Assembly: GCA_023416695.1 (NCBI GenBank)
Contig: JAEZGY010000022.1
Span: 1-55,546 of the forward strand
Direction: 5' to 3'
Source of the DNA: Bacillota bacterium
GTDB lineage: Bacteria > Bacillota > Clostridia > Lachnospirales > Lachnospiraceae
DNA: 55,546 nt
Shown here: positions 25,314 to 33,897 of the stretch, piece after piece
How positions within the stretch are numbered: the stretch's first letter is position 1
Layout: every line of letters starts with the position of its first letter
The notes under the pieces: generated by a model
Told to the model about the DNA's origin: nothing
Databases searched by the model: none
What the model saw: the letters and a program-made list of their open reading frames with translations, nothing else
Program-made: the position numbers and the translations under genes

Positions 25314-25314
25314 A

Positions 25315-26487
25315 ATGGATTATAGTCATGTAAAATGGAAAGAGAATAGGAAGTTAAAGCTTCTTATTATTGTGGGAACACGTCCGGAGATTATCAGATT
25401 AGCTGCCGTGATGAAACGTTCTCGTGAATATTTCGACTGTCTAATCGCTCATACCGCTCAGAACTATGATAGCAATTTAAATGATGTCTTTTGGAGTGAT
25501 TTTGACCTTGGTGGGCCGGACGTTTATCTAAACGTCGTGGGTGACAACTTAGGGCAGACTTGCGGCAATGTGATTGCAAGAGCATATGAATTAATGGTAG
25601 CAATCAAACCGGATGCTTTACTTGTGCTAGGTGATACCAATTCTTGTCTCTCTGCTATTTCCGCGAAACGTCTCCATATTCCTATCTTTCATATGGAGGC
25701 TGGCAATCGATGCAAGGACGAGTGTTTGCCGGAGGAAACCAATAGAAGAATCGTTGACATCATAAGTGATGTTAATTTGGCGTATAGTGAGACTGCAAGA
25801 AAGTATTTGCATGAATGTGGTATGCCGAAGGAGAGAACCTTTGTTACTGGTTCCCCTATGGCAGAAGTACTACATGGTAATTTAGAGAAAATTGAGAAGA
25901 GCGATATTCTTGAAAGACTTGGACTTAAGAAGGATACGTACATTCTTCTCTCCGCACATAGAGAAGAGAATATTGATACCGATAAAAACTTCTTTGGTTT
26001 ATTCGAGGCAATCAATGCATTGGTGGGAAAGTATGAGGTACCGATTCTCTATTCTTGCCATCCACGTTCTAGAAAGAAGCTTATAGCAACAGGGTTTGAA
26101 CTTGATCCTAGAGTTAGAGTGAAGGAACCTATGGGCTTTAATGACTATAATAAGCTACAGATGAACGCACTCTGTGTGGTGTCCGACTCTGGTACACTGC
26201 CAGAGGAATCCTCTTTTTATCTTTCTATTAACAAACCAATCGGTGCTGTGTGTATAAGAACCAGCACAGAACGACCTGAAGCATTGGAAGCGGGTGATTT
26301 TATTATAGCCGGCATCTCCAAAAAAGAATTATTGCAGGCAGTTGATATGGCTGTAAATATGAAGGAAAGGGGAATTGTTGGACACCCTACTCCAGACTAT
26401 GTGGATGAAGCAGTTTCTATGAAAGTAGTAAGAATTATTCAGTCTTATACCAATGTAGTAAATAAGATGGTATGGAGAAAAGAGTAA
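25315..26487 (+). CDS. fnlC: UDP-N-acetylglucosamine 2-epimerase-type enzyme (FnlC/WbjD/CapG)
   Basis: A 390-residue non-hydrolysing 2-epimerase. Motifs: LLIIVGTRPEIIRLAAVMKR, VLGDTNSCLSAISAKRLHIP, FHMEAGNRCKDECLPEETNR, SAHREENIDT, CHPRSRK and VSDSGTLPEESSFY. In the Fnl/CapG subgroup it makes UDP-L-FucNAc, as the last step after the two preceding genes. Start is one base after the previous stop. It is the last gene of the polysaccharide operon. Confidence 0.9.
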   Translation: MDYSHVKWKENRKLKLLIIVGTRPEIIRLAAVMKRSREYFDCLIAHTAQNYDSNLNDVFWSDFDLGGPDVYLNVVGDNLGQTCGNVIARAYELMVAIKPDALLVLGDTNSCLSAISAKRLHIPIFHMEAGNRCKDECLPEETNRRIVDIISDVNLAYSETARKYLHECGMPKERTFVTGSPMAEVLHGNLEKIEKSDILERLGLKKDTYILLSAHREENIDTDKNFFGLFEAINALVGKYEVPILYSCHPRSRKKLIATGFELDPRVRVKEPMGFNDYNKLQMNALCVVSDSGTLPEESSFYLSINKPIGAVCIRTSTERPEALEAGDFIIAGISKKELLQAVDMAVNMKERGIVGHPTPDYVDEAVSMKVVRIIQSYTNVVNKMVWRKE

Positions 26488-26666
26488 AGCCGTGGGTGTG
26501 AAATAGAGAGTGAGGGAAATAAGCCACATGCCACTCTACAACCACCGAACACCCATAATACAGTAACATCTTGTAATATTTATTGACGCAACAGCACAGA
26601 AGAGTTACAATTATTTTATAGGCAATCGCACTATCGTGGCCATAATCTCATAATACATAAAAGAAC
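26488..26666. other. gene-free 3-prime flank of the polysaccharide cluster
   Basis: No gene seen. Short complementary pieces (TGGGTGT near 26494 and ACACCCA near 26549; GAGAGTG and CACTCT inside) could fold into a long weak hairpin after the last polysaccharide gene. No T-run follows. Confidence 0.3.
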
Positions 26667-26698
26667 AAGCGGCATCAGAATGAAATCGGATGCCGCTT
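26667..26698. terminator. strong hairpin, possible terminator or processing site
   Basis: Perfect 10-bp stem AAGCGGCATC (26667-26676) / GATGCCGCTT (26689-26698), without a clear T-run on the plus strand (ATTTATG follows). Confidence 0.5.
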
Positions 26699-26956
26699 AT
26701 TTATGATAGTGTTTCGGATAAAGTTGAGGTAAAATTGTGGGCAAAACTACCTAGTTATTACGTTGGAGATTCTTATGTACGATTAATTCCATTTAAAGAT
26801 CATATTAATATTGAAGCACTGGCAGTGGTGCAGTTTAAAGAAGTGTTAAATGATTATAAGATTACGCCTAAAGGTATGCTGCAGATATTCATAAATCAAG
26901 ATATCCCATCTGATATATTAAAACAAATTATGATAGAAACACTATTTGAATACTAA
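26690..26956 (+). pseudogene. DUF1801-type protein fragment
   Basis: An 88-codon frame whose body (YDSVSDKVEVKLWAKLPSYY, PFKDHINIEALAVVQFKEVL, ITPKGMLQIFINQDIP) resembles the middle and end of a DUF1801/YdhG-like small protein. The usual N-terminal 20-30 residues are missing and the only ATG lies inside the 26667-26698 hairpin, with no ribosome site. I read it as a 5-prime truncated remnant, although a short expressed form is not excluded. Confidence 0.5.
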
Positions 26957-26982
26957 ATTAAGTGAAAGGAACGTGAACTATT

Positions 26983-27753
26983 ATGTCAAAGATGCCAATT
27001 GTATTTGTAGGCCATGGTTCCCCCATGAATGCCATAGAAGATAATAGTTATACAAGAACGTGGAGAAGTATAGCGAAAAAGATACCAAAACCTGATATTA
27101 TATTGTCCGTTTCCGCCCATTGGTATACAAAAGGAACCAGAATTATGGACCAGAAAACCCCAAGGACCATATATGACATGTATGGTTTTCCTAAGGAATT
27201 ATATGAAGTTACTTATAATGTAGCGGGTGCACCCGGTATGGCGAAAACCTCTAAGGAACTGATTTCAAGGGAAACTTTATATGATAATTCTTGGGGAATT
27301 GACCATGGAACCTGGTCAGTACTAGTTCATATGTATCCAGATAGAGATATTCCTGTATTTCAAATAAGTGTAGATGCTTCTGCTCCACCGGCAGAGCATT
27401 ATAGAATTGGTAGGGAGTTAAAAGCCTTAAGAGAACAGGGCGTTCTAATATTATGCTCTGGGAATATTGTCCATAACTTAAGACTGGTAGATTGGAGCAA
27501 AGAGGATGAGGGCTTTGATTGGGCATATGACTTTGATGAATACATTTCTGAAAACATTCTAGCTAAGAATCATGATGATATTATAAATTTCAATGGGTTT
27601 GGTGATGCAGCAAGGTTGGCAGTACCGACTCCAGATCATTTTTATCCTCTTTTGTATGCCCTGGGAGCCTCAGAGGAGGATGACAAGATTAGTGTTTATA
27701 ATAAATCTGGGGTACTAGGCTCCTTGACCATGACTACATATCTATGGGAATAG
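26983..27753 (+). CDS. class III extradiol dioxygenase (DODA/YgiD type)
   Basis: A 256-residue protein of the LigB-like DOPA-4,5-dioxygenase family. Motifs: IVFVGHGSPMNAI with the first metal His, SVSAHWYTKGT with the second, YDMYGFPKELYEV, WGIDHGTWSVLVHMYPDRDI and CSGNIVHNLRLV. The family uses a divalent metal and often oxygen, which is odd for an anaerobe; in such bacteria it may serve another ring-cleaving or detoxifying role. A damaged second copy of part of this gene lies at 29186-29323. Confidence 0.9.
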   Translation: MSKMPIVFVGHGSPMNAIEDNSYTRTWRSIAKKIPKPDIILSVSAHWYTKGTRIMDQKTPRTIYDMYGFPKELYEVTYNVAGAPGMAKTSKELISRETLYDNSWGIDHGTWSVLVHMYPDRDIPVFQISVDASAPPAEHYRIGRELKALREQGVLILCSGNIVHNLRLVDWSKEDEGFDWAYDFDEYISENILAKNHDDIINFNGFGDAARLAVPTPDHFYPLLYALGASEEDDKISVYNKSGVLGSLTMTTYLWE

Positions 27754-27813
27754 GTGCTTACATGTATAAATAAATTACAGATTAGAGATGTTTTATGAAA
27801 AGTAGGTGATATT

Positions 27814-28581
27814 ATAGAGACGCAGCAAATTCAAGATGAACTGTTAAAGTTGTATGAGGAAGAGTATGATAAATTGTATTGCACCGCTTTTAGAATGGCT
27901 GGAAATCATCATGATGCTGAGGATGTCCTACAGAGTGCTTTTCTTAAAGCGATAACGCATATACAGCAGTTTAAGGGAGATGCGAAACTTTCTACTTGGC
28001 TATATCGGATTTTGATTAATGAGGGAAATGATAATTATAAAAGGATAAGAAAGCTTCCAGTTGTGGTTATTACTCAAGAATTAGGTAAGAGTGAGGAAGA
28101 ATTTTTCGCAGAACTAGAGTCGTCTAATGAACCAATAGATAGTAAATTAGTTGTTGATGAGATGAGAGAAAAATGTTTGACAGCATTTATGCGATGTTTA
28201 CCAAAACAACAGAGGGCGGTATTTGCATTAAGAACTTTTTTGGATTTGAAGCTTTCGGAAATTGCTGAGGTAGTACAGATAACGGAGAATAGTGCCAAAG
28301 TAACCTTGTATCGGGCAAGAAAGACAATCCAAGATCTACACTATGACCGATGTAGCTTAATAGATCCTTCAAAACCTTGTAAATGTTATTTATGGGTTAA
28401 ATTTATGAAAGAACACAATTTGCCAATTCCAAAGGGCTATACTGATTATAGGGATTTGGATTTATTCGATGAGTATAAACAGTTCATTCGAGGAACTTTG
28501 GATATCTATTCAATGTATAAGGTCGGAAGAAAAATTCCAAAAGAAATGTTTATACATAAATTAAGAGAAATAATTTTGTAA
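27814..28581 (+). CDS. ECF-type RNA polymerase sigma factor
   Basis: A sigma-70 family factor. Region 2 is YDKLYCTAFRMAGNHHDAED, VLQSAFLKAITHIQQF and STWLYRILINEG; region 4 is LPKQQRAVFALRTFLDLKLS, EIAEVVQITENSAKVTLYRA. A Cys-containing tail follows (CSLIDPSKPCKCYLWVK), like the zinc-binding ends of some ECF factors. The first standard start is TTG 27850, which has no ribosome site. The frame is open back to a TGA at 27796, and AGGTGA (27804-27809) points to ATA 27814 (or ATT 27811), giving METQQIQDELLKLYEEEYDK, a normal ECF N-terminus. No anti-sigma gene is adjacent. Confidence 0.85.
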   Translation: METQQIQDELLKLYEEEYDKLYCTAFRMAGNHHDAEDVLQSAFLKAITHIQQFKGDAKLSTWLYRILINEGNDNYKRIRKLPVVVITQELGKSEEEFFAELESSNEPIDSKLVVDEMREKCLTAFMRCLPKQQRAVFALRTFLDLKLSEIAEVVQITENSAKVTLYRARKTIQDLHYDRCSLIDPSKPCKCYLWVKFMKEHNLPIPKGYTDYRDLDLFDEYKQFIRGTLDIYSMYKVGRKIPKEMFIHKLREIIL

Positions 28582-28645
28582 CCTTTTGTACTTTCTAGTG
28601 TCTAAGTTATTGTAATACAAAATTAAGATACTCGGAGGAAAGATT

Positions 28646-29074
28646 ATGGATAATAAAATTATTGCACCATGTGGAATTGACTGTTTTAATTGTGAGATGT
28701 TTGAGAAAAATCTGACAGAGGAATTTCAGGTACGAATGGCAGAACTTTTCAAAGTATCCAAGGAACGCATTATCTGTAAAGGTTGTGTTAATGGAAATCA
28801 GTGTTTAGTTCTTGATTTGCAAGGTCAGAAGTGTCAAACTTTAGAGTGTGTAAACAAAAATGGAGTTAATTATTGTTTTGAGTGTAATTCTTTTCCGTGT
28901 GAGAATCTTATGCCTATAGCAGACAGAGCCTCCACTCATCCACAAAATTTTAAGCTTTACAATCTCTGTATGATGAAAAAATTAGGTATTAATGGGTGGT
29001 TAGAAATAGCAGATGATATTAGGCATACATATTTTAATCAAAAAATGAGAATCGGAAAAGGAGGAAGTAAATAG
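28646..29074 (+). CDS. DUF3795 family cysteine-rich protein
   Basis: A 142-residue protein of the DUF3795 family. It has ten cysteines in a zinc- or metal-binding arrangement: PCGIDCFNCEMFEKN, CKGCVNGNQC, CQTLECVNKNGVNYCFECNS, FPCENLMPIADRA. It ends with the family pattern YNLCMMKKLGINGW. The role of the family is not known. GGAGGA ribosome site and a terminator after it mark it as a single gene. Whether the ECF sigma factor 64 bp upstream controls it is an open guess. Confidence 0.85.
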   Translation: MDNKIIAPCGIDCFNCEMFEKNLTEEFQVRMAELFKVSKERIICKGCVNGNQCLVLDLQGQKCQTLECVNKNGVNYCFECNSFPCENLMPIADRASTHPQNFKLYNLCMMKKLGINGWLEIADDIRHTYFNQKMRIGKGGSK

Positions 29075-29139
29075 CTGCTCATGTTGAGCTGTACTGACTA
29101 CTAACTAGGAAAATTAGGAACTGAATAGGAATTGGATGA

Positions 29140-29175
29140 ACGCACTCATAAGAATATTTCTAATGGGTGCGTTTT
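29140..29175 (+). terminator. rho-independent terminator after the DUF3795 gene
   Basis: Stem built from ACGCAC (29140-29145) and GTGCGT (29167-29172) extended inward by CAT/ATG and AGA/TCT with a G-T pair and one A-A mismatch, followed by TTTT. Confidence 0.7.
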
Positions 29176-29185
29176 GCTGTAGAAG

Positions 29186-29323
29186 TATCTAGATAAAGAT
29201 ATTCCTGTATTTCAAATAAGTGTAGATGATTCTGCTTCACCTGCAGAGCATTATAAGATTAGTGTTTATAATAAATCTAGTGTACTAGGTTCATTGACAA
29301 TGACTACATATCTCCTGGAATAA
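29186..29323 (+). pseudogene. internally deleted copy of the dioxygenase gene end
   Basis: The frame reads DIPVFQISVDDSASPAEHYK directly joined to ISVYNKSSVLGSLTMTTYLL and a stop. Both parts match the intact dioxygenase at 27343-27408 and 27688-27753, with the 93 residues between them missing. It has no start or ribosome site. It is therefore a duplicated and deleted gene end, about 1.6 kb downstream of the intact copy. Confidence 0.88.
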
Positions 29324-29374
29324 AGTAATTAGTATATTTATCATTAAAATGATATTATCTATTAAAATCTTTCA

Positions 29375-30229
29375 TTAGCTAAATTCAGTTATCATAAATT
29401 GTTTGGGGGTAATTCCCTTGTATTTATAGAAAGTCTTAATAAAATAACTGTCATCATTAAAGCCGCAGGAAAGGGCTGTTTCTTTGATACTGATACTCTC
29501 TATAGAAAGCATCTCACAAGCACATTGGATACGGTAATAATTGAGATAGTCAATAGGAGTCCGGTCAGTCATACTTCTGAAATATCGGCATAAGTATCTA
29601 GCATTCATACCTGCAATTTTTGCCAAGTCTTCAAGACTAATGTGTTGATTGTAGTTTTCTGATATGTAGGCAAGAACATTTTTAATGGAGTTAAGTCGCT
29701 CATATGTAAGCACATCTGTTACTTGTTCCTCATACAAATGTTCGTTCAAAATAACACCTATAAGTTGATAAAGAAACCCTTGGGTCATAAATTCGTACCC
29801 GATTGTTTTGCTGGAGAGAGCATTACATAGATGTTCCACAATAGGTTGAACGGATTGGCTACGTTCAGAAAGCAATGTATGTATCATTATTTTGTGGGTT
29901 ATGATATTATGAATGGTTTTGGAACAAGCATGGTTGTCTTTTATAAGAAATGGAAGATCAAACACAATACACTCATATTCACAGTCCCTTGGGGTTCCAC
30001 CATGAAGTACACCATCTGTAATGAAAATAGTATCACCAGGCTTATATACACGTACTTCATTGTTTAATGTAAGTTGGAAGGTTCCTGAGATAATTCGAAT
30101 CAATTCATAGTGTGTATGCCAATGATATGTCATATTATATCGGGGACTGCGAGGTGACATATGGTAAAATGCAATGGGAAAATTAAAGGTACCCTGTGTT
30201 CTGTTTTCTTTATAGTTATTATATATCAC
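29375..30229 (-). CDS. AraC-family transcriptional regulator (fucose operon)
   Basis: A 284-residue regulator on the minus strand. The N-terminal cupin reads YHWHTHYELIRIISGTFQLT, DTIFITDGVLHGG and binds the effector; the C-terminal double helix-turn-helix reads HISLEDLAKIAGMNARYLCR, YFRSMTDRTPIDYLNYYRIQ and ETALSCGFNDDSYFIKTFYK. I place the start at GTG (plus 30229-30227) because AAGGAGG (plus 30238-30244) lies eight bases before it; the frame stays open to 30346 but has no ribosome site there. It is transcribed away from the L-fucose isomerase gene and is the likely activator of fucI and the kinase gene. Confidence 0.88.
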   Translation of the reverse strand: MIYNNYKENRTQGTFNFPIAFYHMSPRSPRYNMTYHWHTHYELIRIISGTFQLTLNNEVRVYKPGDTIFITDGVLHGGTPRDCEYECIVFDLPFLIKDNHACSKTIHNIITHKIMIHTLLSERSQSVQPIVEHLCNALSSKTIGYEFMTQGFLYQLIGVILNEHLYEEQVTDVLTYERLNSIKNVLAYISENYNQHISLEDLAKIAGMNARYLCRYFRSMTDRTPIDYLNYYRIQCACEMLSIESISIKETALSCGFNDDSYFIKTFYKYKGITPKQFMITEFS

Positions 30230-30408
30230 ATGAAATACCTCCTTATAAAAAGTGAATATTCTACGGTTTTTTTTTAGTATATCACTAATTTTTAGAATTT
30301 TCATCAAGTATAATAAATGTACTAAGCGTAATGTTTCACTCAGCATATTATACAGGCTAGAGAAAAGTAATGGCGAATGTAGACTTTATTGAAATAGGAG
30401 GTAAAGAG

Positions 30409-32211
30409 ATGGCTCAGAATAGACTCATTGGAGATTATCCAGTAATAGGAATTAGACCGACAATAGATGGTCGGCGTGGTGTACTAAAAGTCCGAGAGTC
30501 CTTGGAAGAACAGACCATGAATATGGCCAAGGCAGCGGCTGAATTATTCCAAAATAATATAAAGTACTCCAATGGTGAACCAGTTAAAGTAGTTATTGCG
30601 GATACAACCATAGGCCGAGTAGGAGAAGCTGCGGCTTGTGCAGCCAAATTCAAAAAGGAAGGTGTGGATATTACTTTAACAGTAACACCTTGCTGGTGCT
30701 ATGGAGCCGAGACAATGGATATGGATCCTATGACCATTAAGGCAGTTTGGGGATTTAATGGCACTGAGCGTCCCGGAGCTGTATATTTGGCATCGGTATT
30801 GGCAACTCATGCACAGAAGGGACTCCCAGCATTTGGTATTTATGGGCGTGATGTATTAGAGGCAGATGAGACCTCAATTCCATTGGATGTAAAAGAGAAA
30901 TTACTTAGATTTGGACGAGCAGCGGTTGCAGCAGCAACCATGAGAGGAAAATCCTATTTGCAGATTGGCTCAATTTGCATGGGTATCGGTGGTTCTATCA
31001 TAGACCCTGCATTTATTGAAGAGTATTTGGGAATGCGTGTGGAATCTGTGGATGAAGTAGAGATTATTCGTCGTATGACAGAAGAGATTTATGATAAGGA
31101 GGAATACGAAAAAGCACTTAAATGGACAAAAGAAAAGTGTAAAGAAGGATATGATAAGAATCCTGATTTCGTAAGAGCATCCGATATCGAAAAAGAAGAA
31201 ACATGGGAATTTCTTGTTAAAATGATGGTTATCATAAAGGATCTTATGAATGGTAATCCAAATCTACCAGAGGGTTGCGAGGAAGAAATGGTTGGACACA
31301 ACGCTATTGCAGCTGGATTCCAGGGACAACGTCAGTGGACGGATTTCTATCCTAATTGTGATTATCCAGAAGCTCTGTTAAATACTTCATTTGATTGGAA
31401 TGGACCGAGAGAACCATACATACTTGCAACAGAAAATGATGTCCTCAATGGTATTGGTATGCTCTTTATGAAATTACTTACGAATCGTGCTCAAATCTTT
31501 GCAGATGTCCGAACCTATTGGAGTGGTCAGTCAGTTATGAAAGCAACAGGCTATGAGATGGAAGGACACGCAAAAGAAGCGGATGGTTTTATTCATTTAA
31601 TTAATTCAGGAGCTGCTTGCCTGGATGCCTGCGGAGAAGCACTTGATGATGCTGGTAATCATGTTATGAAACAATGGTTTGACATAACAGAACAGGATCA
31701 GGAGAACATTTTAAAAGCTACAACATGGTGTGCTGCAGACAACGGATATTTTCGGGGCGGTGGTTTCTCGTCCAGATTTGAAACAAAGGCTGAGATGCCA
31801 TGTACAATGATACGACTTAACTTAGTGAAGAATCTTGGACCAATGCTTCAGATAGCAGAAGGTTGGACGATACATCTCCCCGAACAAGTATCAGATACTT
31901 TATGGAAACGTACAGACTATACATGGCCATGTACTTGGTTTGCTCCTAGATGTACCGGAGAAGGACCTTTTAAGACTGCTTATGACGTGATGAATAACTG
32001 GGGAGCTAATCATGGAGCTATCAGTTATGGTCATATTGGAGCAGATCTCATTACCTTAGCGTCTATCCTAAGAATTCCAGTAGCTATGCATAATGTACCT
32101 GCAGAAGATATTTTCCGCCCAGCCGTATGGAATGCCTTTGGTAGCAATCGTGAAGGGCAGGATTTTAGAGCTTGTGAAGCTTATGGCCCAATGTATAAAA
32201 CAATTAGATAA
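30409..32211 (+). CDS. fucI: L-fucose isomerase
   Basis: A 600-residue L-fucose isomerase, converting L-fucose to L-fuculose (also D-arabinose/ribulose in many members). Visible are YPVIGIRPTIDGRRGVLKVR, TPCWCYGAETMDMDP, QIGSICMGIGGSIIDPAFIE, YLGMRVESVDEVEI, FQGQRQWTDFYPN and the C-terminal GANHGAISYGHIGADLITLA with the active-site His. The ATG at 30409 has AGGAGGT at 30396-30402, so the frame upstream to 30370 is not used. Length fits the family (about 590). The kinase gene follows 105 bp later. Confidence 0.95.
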   Translation: MAQNRLIGDYPVIGIRPTIDGRRGVLKVRESLEEQTMNMAKAAAELFQNNIKYSNGEPVKVVIADTTIGRVGEAAACAAKFKKEGVDITLTVTPCWCYGAETMDMDPMTIKAVWGFNGTERPGAVYLASVLATHAQKGLPAFGIYGRDVLEADETSIPLDVKEKLLRFGRAAVAAATMRGKSYLQIGSICMGIGGSIIDPAFIEEYLGMRVESVDEVEIIRRMTEEIYDKEEYEKALKWTKEKCKEGYDKNPDFVRASDIEKEETWEFLVKMMVIIKDLMNGNPNLPEGCEEEMVGHNAIAAGFQGQRQWTDFYPNCDYPEALLNTSFDWNGPREPYILATENDVLNGIGMLFMKLLTNRAQIFADVRTYWSGQSVMKATGYEMEGHAKEADGFIHLINSGAACLDACGEALDDAGNHVMKQWFDITEQDQENILKATTWCAADNGYFRGGGFSSRFETKAEMPCTMIRLNLVKNLGPMLQIAEGWTIHLPEQVSDTLWKRTDYTWPCTWFAPRCTGEGPFKTAYDVMNNWGANHGAISYGHIGADLITLASILRIPVAMHNVPAEDIFRPAVWNAFGSNREGQDFRACEAYGPMYKTIR

Positions 32212-32316
32212 TTTTAAAACGGTAGTAAAGGGGTCGGTTCATTTAACGATCCCTTTATGTAACATATTAACAAACAATGAAGGGAAATATAAGACATGCA
32301 ATAGGAGGAATAAACG

Positions 32317-33711
32317 GTGGAGAAGTATTTTCTTGCAATTGATATTGGAGCCTCCAGTGGAAGGCACATATTAGGTACTGTGAAAGAAAATAAAATTGTA
32401 CTTGAAGAAGTGTATCGATTCTGGAATGGGATGGATAATAGAGAAGGAGTACTTTGTTGGGATACAGAGAGACTGTTCGGTGAGATACTTGAAGGAATGA
32501 AAAGATGTGGCGAATTAGGTAAGATTCCTGAGAGTGTTGGAATAGATACTTGGGGTGTGGATTTTGTACTTCTTGATGGCGATGATCAAGTTCTTGGACA
32601 AGCTGTGGGATACCGGGACCATAGAACGGACAATATGGACAAAGAAGTTTATTGTCTTATAAATGAGGATGAATTGTATGCCAGAACTGGAATTCAAAAG
32701 GCGATATATAATACAATCTATCAGTTGATGGCAGTAAAAAAACAACATCCTGAGTATTTGGATTGTGCTGAAAGCCTACTAATGATGCCCGACTATTTAC
32801 ATTTCAGACTGTGTGGTAACAAGGTACAGGAGTATACAGAAGCAACTACAGGTCAGTTGATAGATGTAAGAACAAAAGATTGGGACTATGAATTAATAGA
32901 AAAGCTTGGGTTACCTACTAACATATTTCAAAGGGTCTGTATGCCCGGGACGGATATAGGTTCTTTACAGGATGAGATAATTCAGAAAGTAGGGTATAAC
33001 TGTAAAGTGGTTTTGCCTGCTTCTCATGATACAGCTTCCGCAATCATAGCGATTCCTTCCTGTGAAGACAATATATGCTATATTAGTTCTGGAACGTGGT
33101 CTTTAATGGGGGTGGAACGAATGGAACCGGACTGCTCTATGAATAGTAAAAAAGCCAATTTCACCAACGAAGGTGGTTATCAGGGAAAGTATACCTACCT
33201 AACTAATATAATGGGTCTCTGGATGATTCAATCTGTAAGAAATGAACTTGCTCCAACTTTGGAATATGAGGAGTTATGTCAAAAAGCATCCTTGGAGGAG
33301 ATTAATTCTATCGTTGACTGTCAGGATTCTAGTTTCCTATCCCCAAAGAGTATGGTAACAGCAATTAAGGAATATTGTAGAAAGACTAATCAACAGGTTC
33401 CTGAAACGTTATATGAAATTGCGTCAGTGGTCTACAATAGCCTTGCCTACTGCTATGCCAAAAAACTGAAGGAAATAGAAGAATTGATGGGATGCACTTA
33501 TGAAAGTGTTCATGTGATTGGTGGAGGCTCAAAGGCTACCTATCTAAACAAGTTAACTGCTCAGTATACAAAAACTACAGTGAAAGCGGGTCCGGCAGAG
33601 GCAACTGCAATTGGGAATCTATTAGCCCAGATGATACATAGTTGTGAATTTAATACGTTGGAAGAGGCAAGAACCTGTGTAGCAGAATCCTTTGATATTC
33701 TCACGTTTTAA
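32317..33711 (+). CDS. rhamnulokinase-like FGGY kinase, probable L-fuculokinase
   Basis: A 464-residue FGGY-family kinase of the RhaB type: YFLAIDIGASSGRHILGTVK (ATP site), VGIDTWGVDFVLLD, VGYRDHRTDNM, SHDTASAIIAIPS, YISSGTWSLMGVE and VIGGGSKATYLNKLTAQYTK. By sequence type it is a rhamnulokinase, but no rhamnose isomerase is present and it sits behind fucI, so it probably phosphorylates L-fuculose to L-fuculose-1-phosphate, the FucA substrate. Start is GTG with AGGAGG eight bases before. Use of a RhaB-like kinase in place of FucK is known for several Firmicutes as a family trend; the substrate here is inferred. Confidence 0.88.
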   Translation: MEKYFLAIDIGASSGRHILGTVKENKIVLEEVYRFWNGMDNREGVLCWDTERLFGEILEGMKRCGELGKIPESVGIDTWGVDFVLLDGDDQVLGQAVGYRDHRTDNMDKEVYCLINEDELYARTGIQKAIYNTIYQLMAVKKQHPEYLDCAESLLMMPDYLHFRLCGNKVQEYTEATTGQLIDVRTKDWDYELIEKLGLPTNIFQRVCMPGTDIGSLQDEIIQKVGYNCKVVLPASHDTASAIIAIPSCEDNICYISSGTWSLMGVERMEPDCSMNSKKANFTNEGGYQGKYTYLTNIMGLWMIQSVRNELAPTLEYEELCQKASLEEINSIVDCQDSSFLSPKSMVTAIKEYCRKTNQQVPETLYEIASVVYNSLAYCYAKKLKEIEELMGCTYESVHVIGGGSKATYLNKLTAQYTKTTVKAGPAEATAIGNLLAQMIHSCEFNTLEEARTCVAESFDILTF

Positions 33712-33800
33712 TGTGATAATTGATGGGCGCAGATGGATTCTTTATACAGTTCTACTAAAAGGATGATGTAAAACAAGTCCAGTTACATATGCAATAAAGA

Positions 33801-33837
33801 AAAACAGGTGATAGTTTTAGTAATCACCTGTTTTTTT
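33801..33837. terminator. bidirectional terminator shared by fucI-kinase unit and AraC gene
   Basis: Perfect 12-bp stem AAAACAGGTGAT/ATCACCTGTTTT with T-runs on both sides; it ends the plus-strand fucI-kinase transcript and the converging minus-strand AraC transcript. Confidence 0.92.
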
Positions 33838-33897
33838 CGCTTAACAAGTAGCAATTTAAAAAGGCAAAGTCCCCATTCTGCTTTAAGCCTGAATAAA

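Noticed and set aside
32093..32374. 93-codon frame spanning the fucI end and the kinase start.
   Set aside because: It is a shadow frame of two well-supported genes and has no homology.
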